Source of the DNA: Polytrichum commune
Taxonomy: Eukaryota > Streptophyta > Polytrichopsida > Polytrichales > Polytrichaceae
Length of the DNA: 64,000 nucleotides
Reading direction: 5' to 3'
Assembly: GCA_950295325.1 (NCBI GenBank)
Contig: OX485804.1
Span: 48,362,001-48,426,000 of the forward strand
Shown here in pieces: positions 10,830 through 22,960 of this stretch. The notes beneath the pieces are model-generated. The model did no database searches and was not told where the DNA came from. It saw only the letters and a list, made by a program, of their open reading frames with translations. Numbering within the stretch: position 1 is the first letter of the stretch; every line of letters begins with the position of its first letter. Position numbers and translations under genes: made by a program.

Positions 10830-11318
10830 GGCCACTTCACACACGAGCCAAGAGCCATGACCATGAAATTGTGAGAGCCCAAAAGAAAGTGTCCAAATGC
10901 CGTCTCAAGACACCTTCAAAATTATGTAGTGTGGTCACGGATCTTCGAGTGTAGTGTGAAGTCATATGTGACCGGGCTGTCAATCAATTGCTATTTCAAT
11001 GAATTTCTATGCGTGCGGGTTCTCACACATGATGAAATAGAATAAATCAATGGTTATGAGCGTTCAGAGTGCCATGGTCTCCCAACTTTGTGTTAGGCCT
11101 ACCTCCAAGAGGTGGTTTTTGAAAGTGGTCCAAGTCACCATGGAACATGATCCATTTGATGCCATCTAGGAATCCACATATCCATCTTGCATTCACATAC
11201 TCCGTTGGTCCCTCAAGCATAGTTTGAAGCAAACTTGGACTGGCTCCGCCTTTTCCACCAATGAGAGTACTTGAAGTGTAATGGTCACGGGCTCTCAGTC
11301 TCATGTGCGGAGTGGCCC
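10830..11318 (-). mobile_element. MITE family A, copy 2, complete
   Basis: 489 bp in reverse orientation to the 60603 copy. Ends GGCCACTTCACACACGAG and CATGTGCGGAGTGGCCC are inverted repeats, flanked on both sides by TTA (10827-10829 and 11319-11321). A 3-bp TTA duplication with GGGCC-type ends suits PIF/Harbinger (Tourist-like) MITEs. No coding capacity: the 85-codon minus frame is repeat sequence. Confidence 0.8.
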
Positions 11319-14300
11319 TTACTCAAGAGTTCAGTTTTTAGTAACGAAAGTTCAATAAGTTGTTTATTACACTCACTTCCCATATGCATTTTTGGCCATG
11401 CAAAGGTCACTGGATGGATGGAAGACCTACCTCATCCTTAATTAGTTGTCAACCTCTTCCAATCTCATCCATGACACATACACAATTACATAAATGACCT
11501 AGTGCACTAAAAGTGTTGATCACTCAATACTGCATCCATTTAACATTCACGTTTGCAACCATTGTTTGGGTAGCCCACGTAATTTGGGAAGTTGCGAAAC
11601 GTGCATCCAAGGTATTTTGTAAAGTTTCTCAAAGAGGGAAGGAACCATGGGTTTGATCCTTCTTTGAGAAAACTTTCTATTACGAGTGCGTTAGTTCGTC
11701 GTGTATTGGGGCATGTTTTGAAGGTGGGTGAGACTTTGGGATGAGATGTTTTCACTTTTCAAAATTTTGAAAAGATTTTAGGATCTAAAATAGGGTATGT
11801 GCATGGGACTCGTTGTCCTAAATCTTGGATAGGCCTATGCAAGGCTAGTTTGGTCCACCCATCCTAGTAGGACAAACTAAGAAGCCGATATGTGTGTATG
11901 TATGTATGTATGTATGTATATTTTGCTTCCGTGTATGAAGAAGCAAAATCAAATTGCAAAATCAAATAAACTACATGGAATTCCAGTTGATATAAGACAT
12001 TTTTTGTTGACAGTCTTCATTGTTCATTGCATACTTCAATATTGTTTCAATGATCATCATTGTCCAAGGAATGCACACCTGACCTAATAGTTCCTTAGCT
12101 CAATTCTCCTACTTGCACCATTCCGCTTTGGCTTCTCTTGTGAACTTGATATGGATGAAAGTATTAATCTCTTGGTAGACTTCATCAAATACAATTTTTG
12201 CATCAACGGTCTACCTCCCCTTGCATCCACCCTTCACACCAACCCCCCACCCTCAATTAAAGGATGGAGCTCCACACGCAACAAAAAAGGTAGGAAGGAA
12301 GGGACTTATAGAGAGGTGGATTTTACTCATGTTATGTTAAAATCTATCCAATCATCTTTCCAATGATGTGGCACCTCCAAATATCTATGGGATATTGCTA
12401 AGGGGGCTCCCTATTGAAGGTAAATAAGCATGGTTGATTGAATAACCAATACTACTTCATAATCACTACATGTGATACATGTATCACCTTAACATGCTTA
12501 GCTCTTGGTCGATGACATGGTGGCAAGAGGTCACCAAAAAATAAGATTGACCATGTCGGAGATCAGATGAGAAAGTGACATGAAACCCTACATACCTTAA
12601 AATGGATGATGTCCAGTGGTCACATGGATTTTGGGGAAAACCATACAAATATATTGTCTCTACCTTGCATAAAGCCTACCCCTAAAAGGGGGCAATAGCT
12701 CACAGATGAAGAGGCTTTTCATTCATTCTTACTCCCACGGGAACCGGTGTTTATATTTCCAATGTTATCTCAACAAAAAGTGAAGGTGATTGTGTACTTT
12801 CCATTATGTCTGGTCACCAAGGTTTTTTAAATGTGATGTGGATTTCTCTTTGTCATGGCTCTCAATCAAGGACCCTAACCATGAGAAATCATGAAGAAAA
12901 AAAAGTCTCACAACCCTTGACCACTAGTGTAAACATGTTCTTAATTAGATGCTTACATTTGAGTGGTATATGATTGGGTTTCTAGTGAACAATGAACACC
13001 AAACAATATATGTGTCACGATGCACTCAGACTATGCGTTCAAACTGTAGACATCGTTCTAGGGTTAATAGCTAACAAAGTTGAAAGTTGGCAGTGCCCCA
13101 AAGAAAACCACATACCTTGCGTGAGTCATCATCATCAACTTGTGTTTTCATTGCATGAATGTGCTTGCCACACAACTTCTAACAGTCAAGGATTCGTTAG
13201 AAGAACTTGTAGGTGTTGCAAGGGCTTGGGGTTCGTGGCTTCTATGTAAACTCGTTCATCGTGGATGAAGAGGACTATAATAAACAAAAGCCCCATTATG
13301 GTGAGGGCTGATTCTCTCCGATTTGTCCTCGCTGGACTAATTCAGGGTATTTGATGTCATTTCCGGGGTCAAAAACTAACTATCCACGCTATAACATAGT
13401 TCATTGCAATTTCCACCTTCCTAACAATGAGTTTGCATGGACATCACAAATCCTTAGCTGCACCTGAATCACACACGTGAAATCCCGAATTGCCAAAGAA
13501 GATGTAATCAACATATACATCTGTTTCGTGATTTAGTGTGGCCCACACTTATCCACAAACAACATGAAAAGTACATACATTCCAATCCTTCAGGTGACAC
13601 ACAACTCAAGGATAGCAATCATTTGGTGCACCATCTATAAATAGACTTGTGAATGCCAACACACAAGTCAATTGCACACTACTTATAGCCTCTTGGTTCC
13701 AACAAACTCAAATGTCTACCAATGCTCAACCTTGTGGTTATCTATGCGAAAGTTTGCTTCTTCACTTATATCTCAACTCCCATGACAATTGGTGCACATC
13801 GTAACGTACTAAGCTCTCTCTAGATGTTATGTGGCCCCAAGAACAAATTAGGATTTGTCACTCTATATATCTCTCGTTACATATATTCAAGAAGATTCAA
13901 TTTTGAATGGAGTATGACAACTTCTAGCTCAAAATTGCCCTTGAATCATCTCAATCAAATGTTTCGTCCATCCATTCGGGTCCAAATGTAGTCACAAGTG
14001 GGGGAAAAAAATGAATGTGCACCAAGGTGATGTGAGAGGCTTTGTCATGCCAAATCTACCCTGGCAACCTTCCAGACGGGGGATAGCCTAGCCCCACCAC
14101 CCCATAGGTAACCAATTTCAAATATTCCAGTAGGACCATAATGGATTTATGTGTAGACATGTCATAGTGTTGGATTTAAATAAGAGAACTAAGAAGACAT
14201 GTCGAGTAACATCATGATAGATGAACTATGGAACATACAGCTAGTGAAAGAGTTGACGAGTGAAATGCGGTAGCAATGAGACATCCACCCACTCTAATCA

Positions 14301-14579
14301 CTCATGGGTAAAACCAGCATGTTCATGGATCAAAACTACATGTAATGGATGTACGTTCTTTGTGTAAATAGAAAACTGCAAGGCAACCACTTGATATATT
14401 CTCCACTTGGATGAACAACCAAGCATATAACAATCGCCCGTGAAACCCTTTCATGAAAACTCTACCTCTGTCACGGCTTTTATAACACTACTCTGCACTA
14501 GAGTGTTGCACCTTACTACTGGGATTTTTGCAACAATCATTCCTCACTCATGTTCGGTCAACCCTTGCAAAATGAACAA
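11319..14579. other. No gene recognised; (GTAT)n tract
   Basis: 3.3 kb without a recognisable gene. It holds a (GTAT)n microsatellite at about 11891-11920. Frames of up to 85 codons (e.g. 12992-13249) show no known motif. Confidence 0.5.
11891..11920. repeat. (GTAT)n microsatellite
   Basis: Five to six tandem GTAT units after a short GT run. Confidence 0.9.
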
Positions 14580-14828
14580 TACTCCCTCCATCCCAAAACG
14601 ATTGTCCGGTTTATCCGCCCGACTAGAAATTTTAGGCTCAAAGTCAAATATTCTCACGCCAAACTTTCATCATCAAGAAGTCTTTCGCCACCGCAACTTC
14701 CGGCGACGTTTCAAAATAGTAGTTGTTTTCCATTTGAAGAGTCATACCTACAACTACTCAATCAATGATCAACGAACCTTAATCTCACCACAGTTAGAAA
14801 CACGGACAATCATTTTGAAGCACTCATT
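14580..14828 (+). mobile_element. Stowaway-like MITE, decayed right end
   Basis: Starts TA then CTCCCTCCATCCCAAAA, the classic Stowaway (Tc1/mariner) terminal repeat, followed by CGATTGTCCG. About 220 bp later ACGGACAATCATTTTGAAG is the reverse complement of the inner part of that end. The outermost right bases have decayed, so the right boundary is approximate. The left TA fits the TA target site of this family. Confidence 0.7.
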
Positions 14829-15547
14829 TTGAAAAATTGTGAGAAGCAAGTAAGTGAATGCATCGGATGGGTTGACATTGAGGAAATAGTAGTGCTGGCA
14901 TAGTATTGGGGACTCCATAGGCTAATTAGCTTATATATAAGCTGATTGATCTGCAGAGTGGGGATGCAGATTGACTAAATATATACGAGCACCCACATGA
15001 ACTTTTACAAAAATCGCTGGCGTTGTGTGGCCTTTTGAGAAGTAAATTATAATTCTTTGCTGAAAAGTTTATCCTGCCTGCTGCCATGAGCCAGTGAAGT
15101 CGTAAGGCAGGCAGTGTGAGAGTGGGAATCTTATTGGCAGTGGAGAGGGGGCCGGGCAGCTCCAGAGAGAGAGAGAGAGAGAGAGAGAGTCTAGCTAGTC
15201 TGGCCCCTTTTCTCAACCTGTACATATATAACCTAATTTAATCTACACCCACCTGTTGCTTGTGCATGGGCGGAGGTTTGATGGGCTTTGTATAAGTTAG
15301 CTTAAAACGCATAATGCCAAATCCCCATCAGCCTCCTAGCCTGCATGCTGGGGCGCGCCTTTGCACTCTGCAGCCAAAAAAAAAAAAAGGACTTCAATTA
15401 ACTTATCGAAAAGATCACCCTCCTCTCACTTCACGAAAGCTGTAATTAAGTTTGGGGCGCACATCCCGAGGCACGCTTTGTTGGCCGCTCGAGACCGCTA
15501 CACCGATTAGGGTACTGGGTGTCACGCATACTATTTGCCAAGGGCCG
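14829..15547. other. No gene recognised; (GA)n tract
   Basis: Includes a (GA)n run at 15164-15189 and a poly-A run near 15376. The 99-codon minus frame at 14926-15225 owes its Leu-Ser run to the microsatellite. Confidence 0.5.
15164..15189. repeat. (GA)n microsatellite
   Basis: About 13 tandem GA units. Confidence 0.95.
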
Positions 15548-15775
15548 AAACTAGATGCCTAGAGGTCTCAAAGTGTCACGTCCATTGATTGTCACATTGG
15601 AATACTTTAGATGAGAGTGTTGCGTTTTAGTATGTACATGGAAGATTTTTTATAACATATTTATGCATTCATAACATTGTTGAACATGCCTCATGCCAAG
15701 GTATTCGTAAGTGCGCTTGAATGCCAAGTGTCATGAGGTGACACTTATGGTCAAGTTGTTAATCATCAATGTAAC
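15548..15775 (+). repeat. Dispersed repeat G, copy 1
   Basis: Diverged match to 19354-19714: AAACTAGATGCCTAGA, TGTCACGT, GCATTTTAGTA-like, TAAGTGCGCTTGAA and CATGAGGTGACA blocks in the same order. The second copy is longer by internal insertions. Class unknown. Confidence 0.55.
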
Positions 15776-17233
15776 CAAGCATACACCTCCAAACAGGGTA
15801 AGTGGCACGATTACGGATGTGATAGTAAATACCATAAACGGTGTATTAGGAAGGGGGGTAGCAAACTCCATGGGATGACACCAAGGAGAACACAATCATG
15901 GTGCATGTGCTACAATATTTTTGGTTTTTCCTTGCTTTATCTAAGAGGAGTTCCCAATGTACATGCTCTAAGTTGAAGTCAATCTCTAGACATGTGCAAT
16001 GCTATGTTTCTCAACCCACACATGTAGAAGTTTATTTCATGTTCCCCCCCACATTAGTAGTGAGAATCAATGTAAGGTGCATCAACTCAAAACAATCCCT
16101 TTAACCCAATTCATTTATATTTGAATGCACATGCCCATGCTTGCACCTTCTTGCTGTATTTGAGTTAGCATATAATAACGGAGAAAACACATGCTAAATT
16201 CAAAATACTTGACCATGAAAGTGGCTCATTCATAGATACCTAATGCCGTTCACTAAGGGAGTGTTCACTCTCCTCATATCATGCCTTGTTTTGTCAGCAA
16301 AGACACCCCCTACTAACCCTATCCAAGTTGTTGTACCAAGCCTCCCATCATCGTGATTGCCACATGGCATGGTTTGAAATTTGTGCCAAGCTAGGCTCCA
16401 AATTGCACTCTCGGTGGCTCTAAATAGCAAAATTTCATGTTTCCTCCACAACAACTTGCTGTGTAATATGCCATGGGTCGGTTGTGCAATTGGATTCAAG
16501 CTTCCCCCTCCATGCTATTGATCACTAATGCCCACGATCGCCGTGCTCTCTAGAGTGGGCATTCTCCATACTCATCAACATTGCCTTATACATCTCTCCC
16601 CCGCTTCGCCTAGACCTTGCTATGTGGGAAAGCAATGCTCTGTCTTTTATGCCTAGAAAGAGGTTGGTGGACACTCCCAGCTTATGTATGGCAGCGATGG
16701 CATGTGTTACACCAAAAAAAGAAAAAAGTCTTATGCATACTTGCCAAACCAATGAACTATATTAGTGCATACTGAGAACTTGTTTTGGTCACCCTTGTAT
16801 GAGACGATGTAATGTGCCAAAAATAGATGCCTCTACCATACAATGATCACATGCCCAAGTTAACTAGGCAAAAAGAAAAGGCGTATTCACACCATACCAA
16901 AATTGGTTGCCATGAAAATAATGTTTAAAACCCATGGCATACACCAAACTTCCAGTTGGTACCACCCTGCACTCACACATTCGTTATCCTTCTCCAAAGT
17001 ATTTGTGCCTAGACAAATGAATGCAACAACATTTCGCCCGATCCCGAGAATCCAACCCTCAATTTCCACCAAACTTCAAAGGTGAAATGTGATAGGGACT
17101 ACATCTGAACAATGTGGCAGTTGCATGGCGATGCCTTAACCTTCAACCCCTCACTTCACCCGCCCTATAACACAACTCTCCAGTAGCCATCTCCACCTCA
17201 ATTCTAAATTGAAAAATGCGGTCACCTTAGACT
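15776..17233. other. No gene recognised
   Basis: About 1.5 kb with only short frames (up to 89 codons on the minus strand at 16230-16499) and no known motif. Confidence 0.5.
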
Positions 17234-17521
17234 CATGCCCCGATCACACCAACCATGAAACTGCCGGGGGTTACGTTGAGGAAGAGATGCAAGCCCGCCA
17301 CTTTTCACACTATTACAACTAGAGACGCCGACGGATGGTGCTAGAAGTGGCTAGTGTGATCAGCCCCTCATGCCCCGGTCACATCAAAAGCTCCATCTGG
17401 TTTTAACCATGAAATTGTTAGGGACCGTGTTGAGAAATAGATGAAAACCTACCACTTTTCACATTATTATAGCTGGAGGTGCCGTCGGATGGTGTTTAAA
17501 CTGGCCAGTGTGATCAGCCCC
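17234..17521 (+). repeat. Tandem duplication, two 135-150 bp units
   Basis: Units start at CATGCCCC (17234 and 17369) and end in GTGTGATCAGCCCC. Shared inner blocks are CCACTTTTCACA and GCCGNCGGATGGTG. The outer ends carry related GATCACAC motifs in opposite orientation, so this may be two head-to-tail copies of a small inverted-repeat element. Confidence 0.7.
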
Positions 17522-17951
17522 CCTTCGTGGTACCCGGCAACTAAAAAGCTATCTGATAACAGTACCGGGAAAATCTGGGTTACCACTAGAAAATTCGTTT
17601 TTCCTCGGAATATTTAAACACGCACAATCATCTACTCCATCTCAGTGCACTGTCGTCCCCTGCCACATTCGGCGGCCTGGGCAGGCTGACCGTAAATGAG
17701 CCGGGCGGGGCCTTCACACTCATAATTTACCAGATTGTAGTAAAGTATATAGGATGTTTGTTATTTATCCCGGGCAATAGGGGCAGAGGCGGGCAGATAA
17801 GATATATCTATCTAGTTGGCCTGACAGGGCTCATACAATACAAGGAGTCATGAATCATGGCCGTGATTATGAAACCTTGATGGGCACGACAATCCCCAGG
17901 CGGCCAGCGTTGCAACCGAACTTGAGGTGGCAGCTCAATTATTTTAGGCTG

Positions 17952-17972
17952 GCTGCTGCTGCTGCTGCTGCC
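17952..17972. repeat. (CTG)n microsatellite
   Basis: Six to seven tandem CTG units. Confidence 0.9.
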
Positions 17973-18030
17973 AATGGGCCTGCCCGTCTGCCCGTCTGCC
18001 CGCCCGCCCGGGCACCCTGCCAGAAAGCAA

Positions 18031-18058
18031 TGGGATGGGATGGGATGGGATGGGATGG
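18031..18058. repeat. (GGGAT)n microsatellite
   Basis: Five to six GGGAT units. Confidence 0.9.
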
Positions 18059-18132
18059 CCACAAACACCATCTAATCATGTAGGCAAGGGGTACATGGGT
18101 TTTTTGGTTTCTTAGCACCTGCCCGGGGCTGG

Positions 18133-18213
18133 GGCGAACCAACCCGTACATTGGTTTCTTGGAGGCAAGGGTTTAGGCATCCAACAAGGAACGAGTGTAT
18201 GGGTTGGTTCGTC
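18133..18213. repeat. Short inverted repeat
   Basis: GCGAACCAACCCGTACA near 18135 is matched in reverse complement by TGTATGGGTTGGTTCGTC ending near 18213, with two or three mismatches. The loop is about 45 bp. It could be a tiny fold-back element. Confidence 0.5.
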
Positions 18214-18272
18214 CAAATGACATGTCTGGGGGGTAATACATAGTGGAAAATTGACCTCCTATCTTATAAGCT

Positions 18273-18571
18273 ACACTAAATATGATATTTAGTGTTAGAT
18301 ACACTAAATACGAACACTACACTAAATATCACTAACCCTATGAAAGTAAGTAACATTAAATGTAAACTCAAACACTAAATATCATCTATGTTAATATGTG
18401 AAAGTTACATGCACGAATTTAGTGTTTAGTAGGAAAGAGGTGGCAACAAGGAAGGCAGCGGCGGCACATTTATGTCTAACACTAATTATCAAAGAATTGA
18501 AAATTAGTGTTGAGCAAAGTAGGGTGGTAAAACACTAAATCTAATCAAACACTAAATATCATATTTAGTGT
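18273..18571. repeat. Element bounded by identical 23-bp palindromes
   Basis: 18273-18295 and 18549-18571 are perfect palindromes with the 11-base arm ACACTAAATAT around one central G or C. Between them lie many half-sites (ACACTAAAT or its complement). A third perfect copy is at 46789-46811, in related surroundings (ATTGAGCAA/GTTGAGCAA upstream). Class unknown. Confidence 0.6.
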
Positions 18572-19353
18572 AGTTGTTGTTTTGTCCCAAATTTTATGTT
18601 CGTTATATTGATTATCTCAAATAGTGCATCGACAATCATTGTTTAGTACGTTGGTTATGTAAAAGCACATCCTTGTCAATGGATGGTGCCATGATGAATA
18701 GTGTCGGTACTTTTCAATGAATATTGTCAAGATGAACAATATCTTCCTAGAGCTTTTGGTGGCACTGATTTTTGTAGCAATGAAGAAAATTTAGTACCAC
18801 CTTCACTTTTCCCCACACGCACGATTTGCGCTCCCTCACTGATTGGGGTAATTAGTGTAGACGGATTTGGGGTCTTCTCCTCTCATAAAATCACACAACT
18901 CCTTGGTTGTGGTCCATGGGACCATGTATCATAAGCATGATTCTCCTCTAATTCATGAATTCCTTATTTATGGGGAGCACTCATGTTGCGAATTGTGAAC
19001 TTTTCAACAAGCATATGTAAATTACCATGATTTGCAACATCTTTCTTTGGAAAGAGAGCATCATGTAGTTGCTTAGTACAGTTGTGTTGATTTAAGGGTT
19101 TGTTTGACCAAAAGTAGAAGCATTTGGGCTTTAATTGCAATCAATATTCTCACCCTCACCCTATCCCTCCCTCTTCCCGGGCTCATCCTTCTGTTTTATA
19201 TGTAAAGGATAGCTTGACCATTGGTGTATGTCATAGTGGTGATGATTTTTATCATGGGATGTGTTAATCTTGTGTTCATGAGATCTTTGGTGAGCCAAAT
19301 GTAGTACAGCCTATATGGATTTTAGTGTCCCACACACTATTGGTGAACATTTT
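18572..19353. other. No gene recognised
   Basis: AT-rich intergenic DNA; the longest frame is 77 codons and has no motif. Confidence 0.5.
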
Positions 19354-19714
19354 AAACTAGATGCCTAGAAGTCTTAAACTGTCACGTATGCTCATTGTCA
19401 ACATAGGTAACTTACTGGATTGAAAAAATATTTACATTATAACATTCAATGTGGCACATTGGGATACTTAAGATGGTAGTTTTGCATTTTAGTACATGCA
19501 AGAGGAAGATATTCTTGAGCATAGTAATGGCAATTGTCATTTGTGTACATTGTTAGTCAACTTGTAGACCGTTGCCTAACATAGGCATACACCGCATAAC
19601 ACTATTGAATACACTTACACCCAAGATATTAGTAAGCGCACTTGAACACCAAGTATCATGAGGTGACATTAATGTTGAAATTGATCATTATTGTAACCTA
19701 GCATATGCCTCAAA
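19354..19714 (+). repeat. Dispersed repeat G, copy 2
   Basis: See 15548-15775; the same blocks in order with additional internal sequence. Confidence 0.55.
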
Positions 19715-22022
19715 ATTGAATAAATTCATGAATGCCCCCTTCTCACCTGACTTTAGATTAGCCTAAAGGTTAGTTCTAAAAACATGGCCTTCACACCATC
19801 GACGCTTTCTAGTCCTGAGCCTAATTGTCAAATGATGTGGCATGGTTTGAAAGCGAAGGTTTTAAGCCTCAAGCATTGACCCTCCCATCGGTACCTAGAG
19901 ATGAGGTAGGAATGTAGGACCTTTAAAAGTGTCGTCTGCGGGCCTTGTGATTGGTTGCTTGCTTTCTAGTCTTAGCTATGAGGGCACAAGGAGCTTCTTC
20001 AACAAAAACCAATAGTAAGATGAATGAGTGGAAAGGCACTTGGAGATGGGACAAAGCTATCCAACATTCATTGCTTGGTGGATAAAACAACAAACATGTG
20101 TGAAAGCTACTTAACAAAAACCTACTCGAAAATCTCCCAAAGCAAGTTCTTGTAGGTGCACCAGGATAGCCAGGTGCCTCTACTATAACAGAGAGAGCTT
20201 TATCCAATTTTTAGGAAAGACTTTGGTTATTTGGTAGAGTCAAGTGGGAAGGAGGCATAAGTGATTTGAAATCCCTCGTATAACATCTTGTAGCCCAAAA
20301 TGGGCCCCTTAAAACTTCAAGGTTTAACATGGTATACCAATTTTAATGCCACACTAAAGTAAGGCATGTGTACCTATTTTTAATTGTGACCTATTAATAA
20401 CACCTAAAGTTAACAGTATAATTGGGCACGAAGCATATGCTAATTGGTCCCCAAAAAAAATTAAAACCAAGTGGAGACATAGCATGAGGACCTATGTGCA
20501 TACATGTCAAGTCCACCATGTAGCACTACGACATGCATAAGTGAGTGGAGGCTCCAATATAAGTTGGGTAAGGCATAGATTTTCCAATTGTATGCCTCAA
20601 TGAACCATATGTAAAGCATTGGAAGCAAGTGCAACATGTAACTTGTGGTTTCACAATGTCGAAATCATGAGGTGCTACGCAAGATCATAATAGGTTGTTC
20701 AAGAAGCACTTTATCCCATGCAAAAGGTGGGGCAAGACTAAGATGGGTAGCACTAATGGATGCCTCTATGTGACCACAATGGGTCATGGAAACTGTTCAC
20801 TAAAAATTATGTAGGAACTTAGATTTTAACTCAAATTTCTTGAGTTGCATAGCTTCCAAAGCCACTTTGAATTGCCAATTTGATGAAATAACCAACATCT
20901 AAATTTGGATCATTGTAAGTATCCGTACTTGCCAAAGTGTCCTTAATCGGTACATGGTTACCTTATATGTTTTGTGTACTTTGTTTCGTCGAATGAACTT
21001 CAAATTCAAGAAAATTAAAAGAAATATTGTTGTAAGGCATGTTCTCCTATACATATATAGGTTTCATGTTGGAAGCCATGAAAATTATTTTAAGAAGGTG
21101 AATTTAATTGGGGTGGGAGTTTACGGCAAGTATTTAGGGTTTGGGATATTGCACATACATTGATGTGGCCCCATCATCTATTTCCCAAGCTAATGGTAGC
21201 CCAAGAACAAAATATCTTGTAGGGGCTCATGAAATTCATCTAGCTCAAAATCATGATGATTGTGGAAGGAAGGGGGGGGGGGGCATATGTGCATTGAATG
21301 ACAATTCTATGTACCTACTTAGATGTTAGACGTTGTGTAAACTAACAATTTGTTACATTCAAACAAGCATATATTATGTTAGAATCTTTTCCTATGAAGT
21401 ACTTATTGGATATATGGGTGTGGCCTCAAAGTGGTATCGAAGCAAGTATTTGCCTCCTTTGTCAATTAGACATGGCTCCAAAGCGGTGCTGCTCATTTTG
21501 CAATGTATGCCAACATCAAGTTTCACAAATAAAAGTGACATGTGTTATGAGGTTGTGGAACTTTGTCGAGAATGACATGATCACTTCCAATATACACATG
21601 ATCAAGATCTAACCAAATTACATATTGTAGTACCTTTACCAATTCGGCACTAATCAAACTATTTTAAGAAGGAAAAAAATCCAATTTTTAAAATTTCAAA
21701 ATTGAATATGGAAAAGGAGTTTTTTTTTAAAATGCAAGATTGTCGAGTCTTAAAATATGAATTATAATGCTTGTTTGCTTATAAGTAGATGAAGTGGTAA
21801 AGGTACTATGGTATGTTAAAGTTCAATGATAACCCAAACCAACTAGCCACAAAAGACAAGTGACAACACAAGGTACACATACCACCTTAGTGACTCCCAA
21901 ACATATTGAAGTCTCCGCAAACCTATGAGAGAGCAAATTTTATTGATCTCGTTATATCCCAATAAAAAGTAGGTGATGCTAAACTCAACACCCACACAAA
22001 ACTAACACCCTGAAATTTTGTA
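19715..22022. other. No gene recognised; poly-G tract
   Basis: 2.3 kb without recognisable genes. A run of about 13 G lies near 21271-21283. Confidence 0.5.
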
Positions 22023-22960
22023 TACTGTAGGTTCATAGTTGGTTCGACACATGTTAGCCGAATAAATAATTAAAGTTCAAAAAGTAGGTTTGGCACCTAA
22101 AAATAGAACATTCATATTTTCGGCAATTTTCTCTTTTAATTTAAAAAATTCAGCTTAAATTCATTTTCTATTTAAGCTTATACCTTGTACATCTCTCTTG
22201 CATTGAATGACAAGTAAGATGTGAGTGAAGAGTTGAGAATGCTTTGTGCTTTATGCAAGTAGAGTGGAGTTATGTTCAACAATGCATATGGGATATGTAA
22301 ACTTTGAGGTGAAGCACCGAGTTAGACTTCATTTTTATAACACGCATAACTTTTGCATAGAGTCTTCAAATGACATAAAATTTGTTGGAGGTGAAAGATT
22401 ACTTGATTTCTAAACTTTTCTTGGACCAACAAAATTCCAAAAAAGTTGATCTTTGATGCACAAATGAGCTCCGAAAAACTGTTATGAACGCATTTTAATT
22501 TTTTGATCTTTACACGGCTGCAATGTTTTGTCCATATCTTTTGCATAAAGACTTATTTTGACACAAAACTTGTTGGAGGTGGAAGAAGGATTGATTTCTC
22601 AACTTTTGTTAGTTGGACAAAATTCTATAAAACTTCATCTTCTATGCTCAATTGGACTCCAAAAATTTGTGTACAACACATTTGAAAAGCCTCACCTAGA
22701 GTCTTGCTACTTCTTAACCCATTTTCTTTGTGGACTAATGTAAGTGAGCTTATTACAAAAGGAGCACCTTCTCTCTTTCAAAATTCACATATGCTTCCAC
22801 TGTAAGTAAAACTCTAGTGAGAAGTAAAAATTTCTTACTTTTTGGCAATTTTGAAAAATAATTAATTTTATATTCGACAAAAAATGCCAATAATATTTCA
22901 AAATTTTCGGCATCTATTTTTAGAATTATTTTGTGTCGAACCAGTTATGAACCTACGGTA
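22023..22960. mobile_element. TIR-bounded non-autonomous DNA transposon with internal duplication
   Basis: Left end TACTGTAGGTTCATAG and the right end read in reverse, TACCGTAGGTTCATAA, begin inverted repeats of about 28 bp that continue through TGGTTCGACAC. The inner part holds two direct copies, about 190 bp apart, of a segment with CTTTTGCATA, AACTTGTTGGAGGTG, TTGATTTCT and GGACAAAATTC-like blocks (about 22347-22497 and 22538-22682). No coding sequence. Both ends read TA, which would suit a mariner-type target site, but TA could also belong to the repeat. Confidence 0.7.

Larger units (their letters stand above)
17522..18132. other. GC-rich tract with three simple repeats, no gene
   Basis: More GC-rich than its surroundings. 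It holds (CTG)n at 17952-17972, a CTGCCCGT-type repeat at about 17980-18010, and (GGGAT)n at 18031-18058. The overlapping frames on both strands are products of these repeats. Confidence 0.6.
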
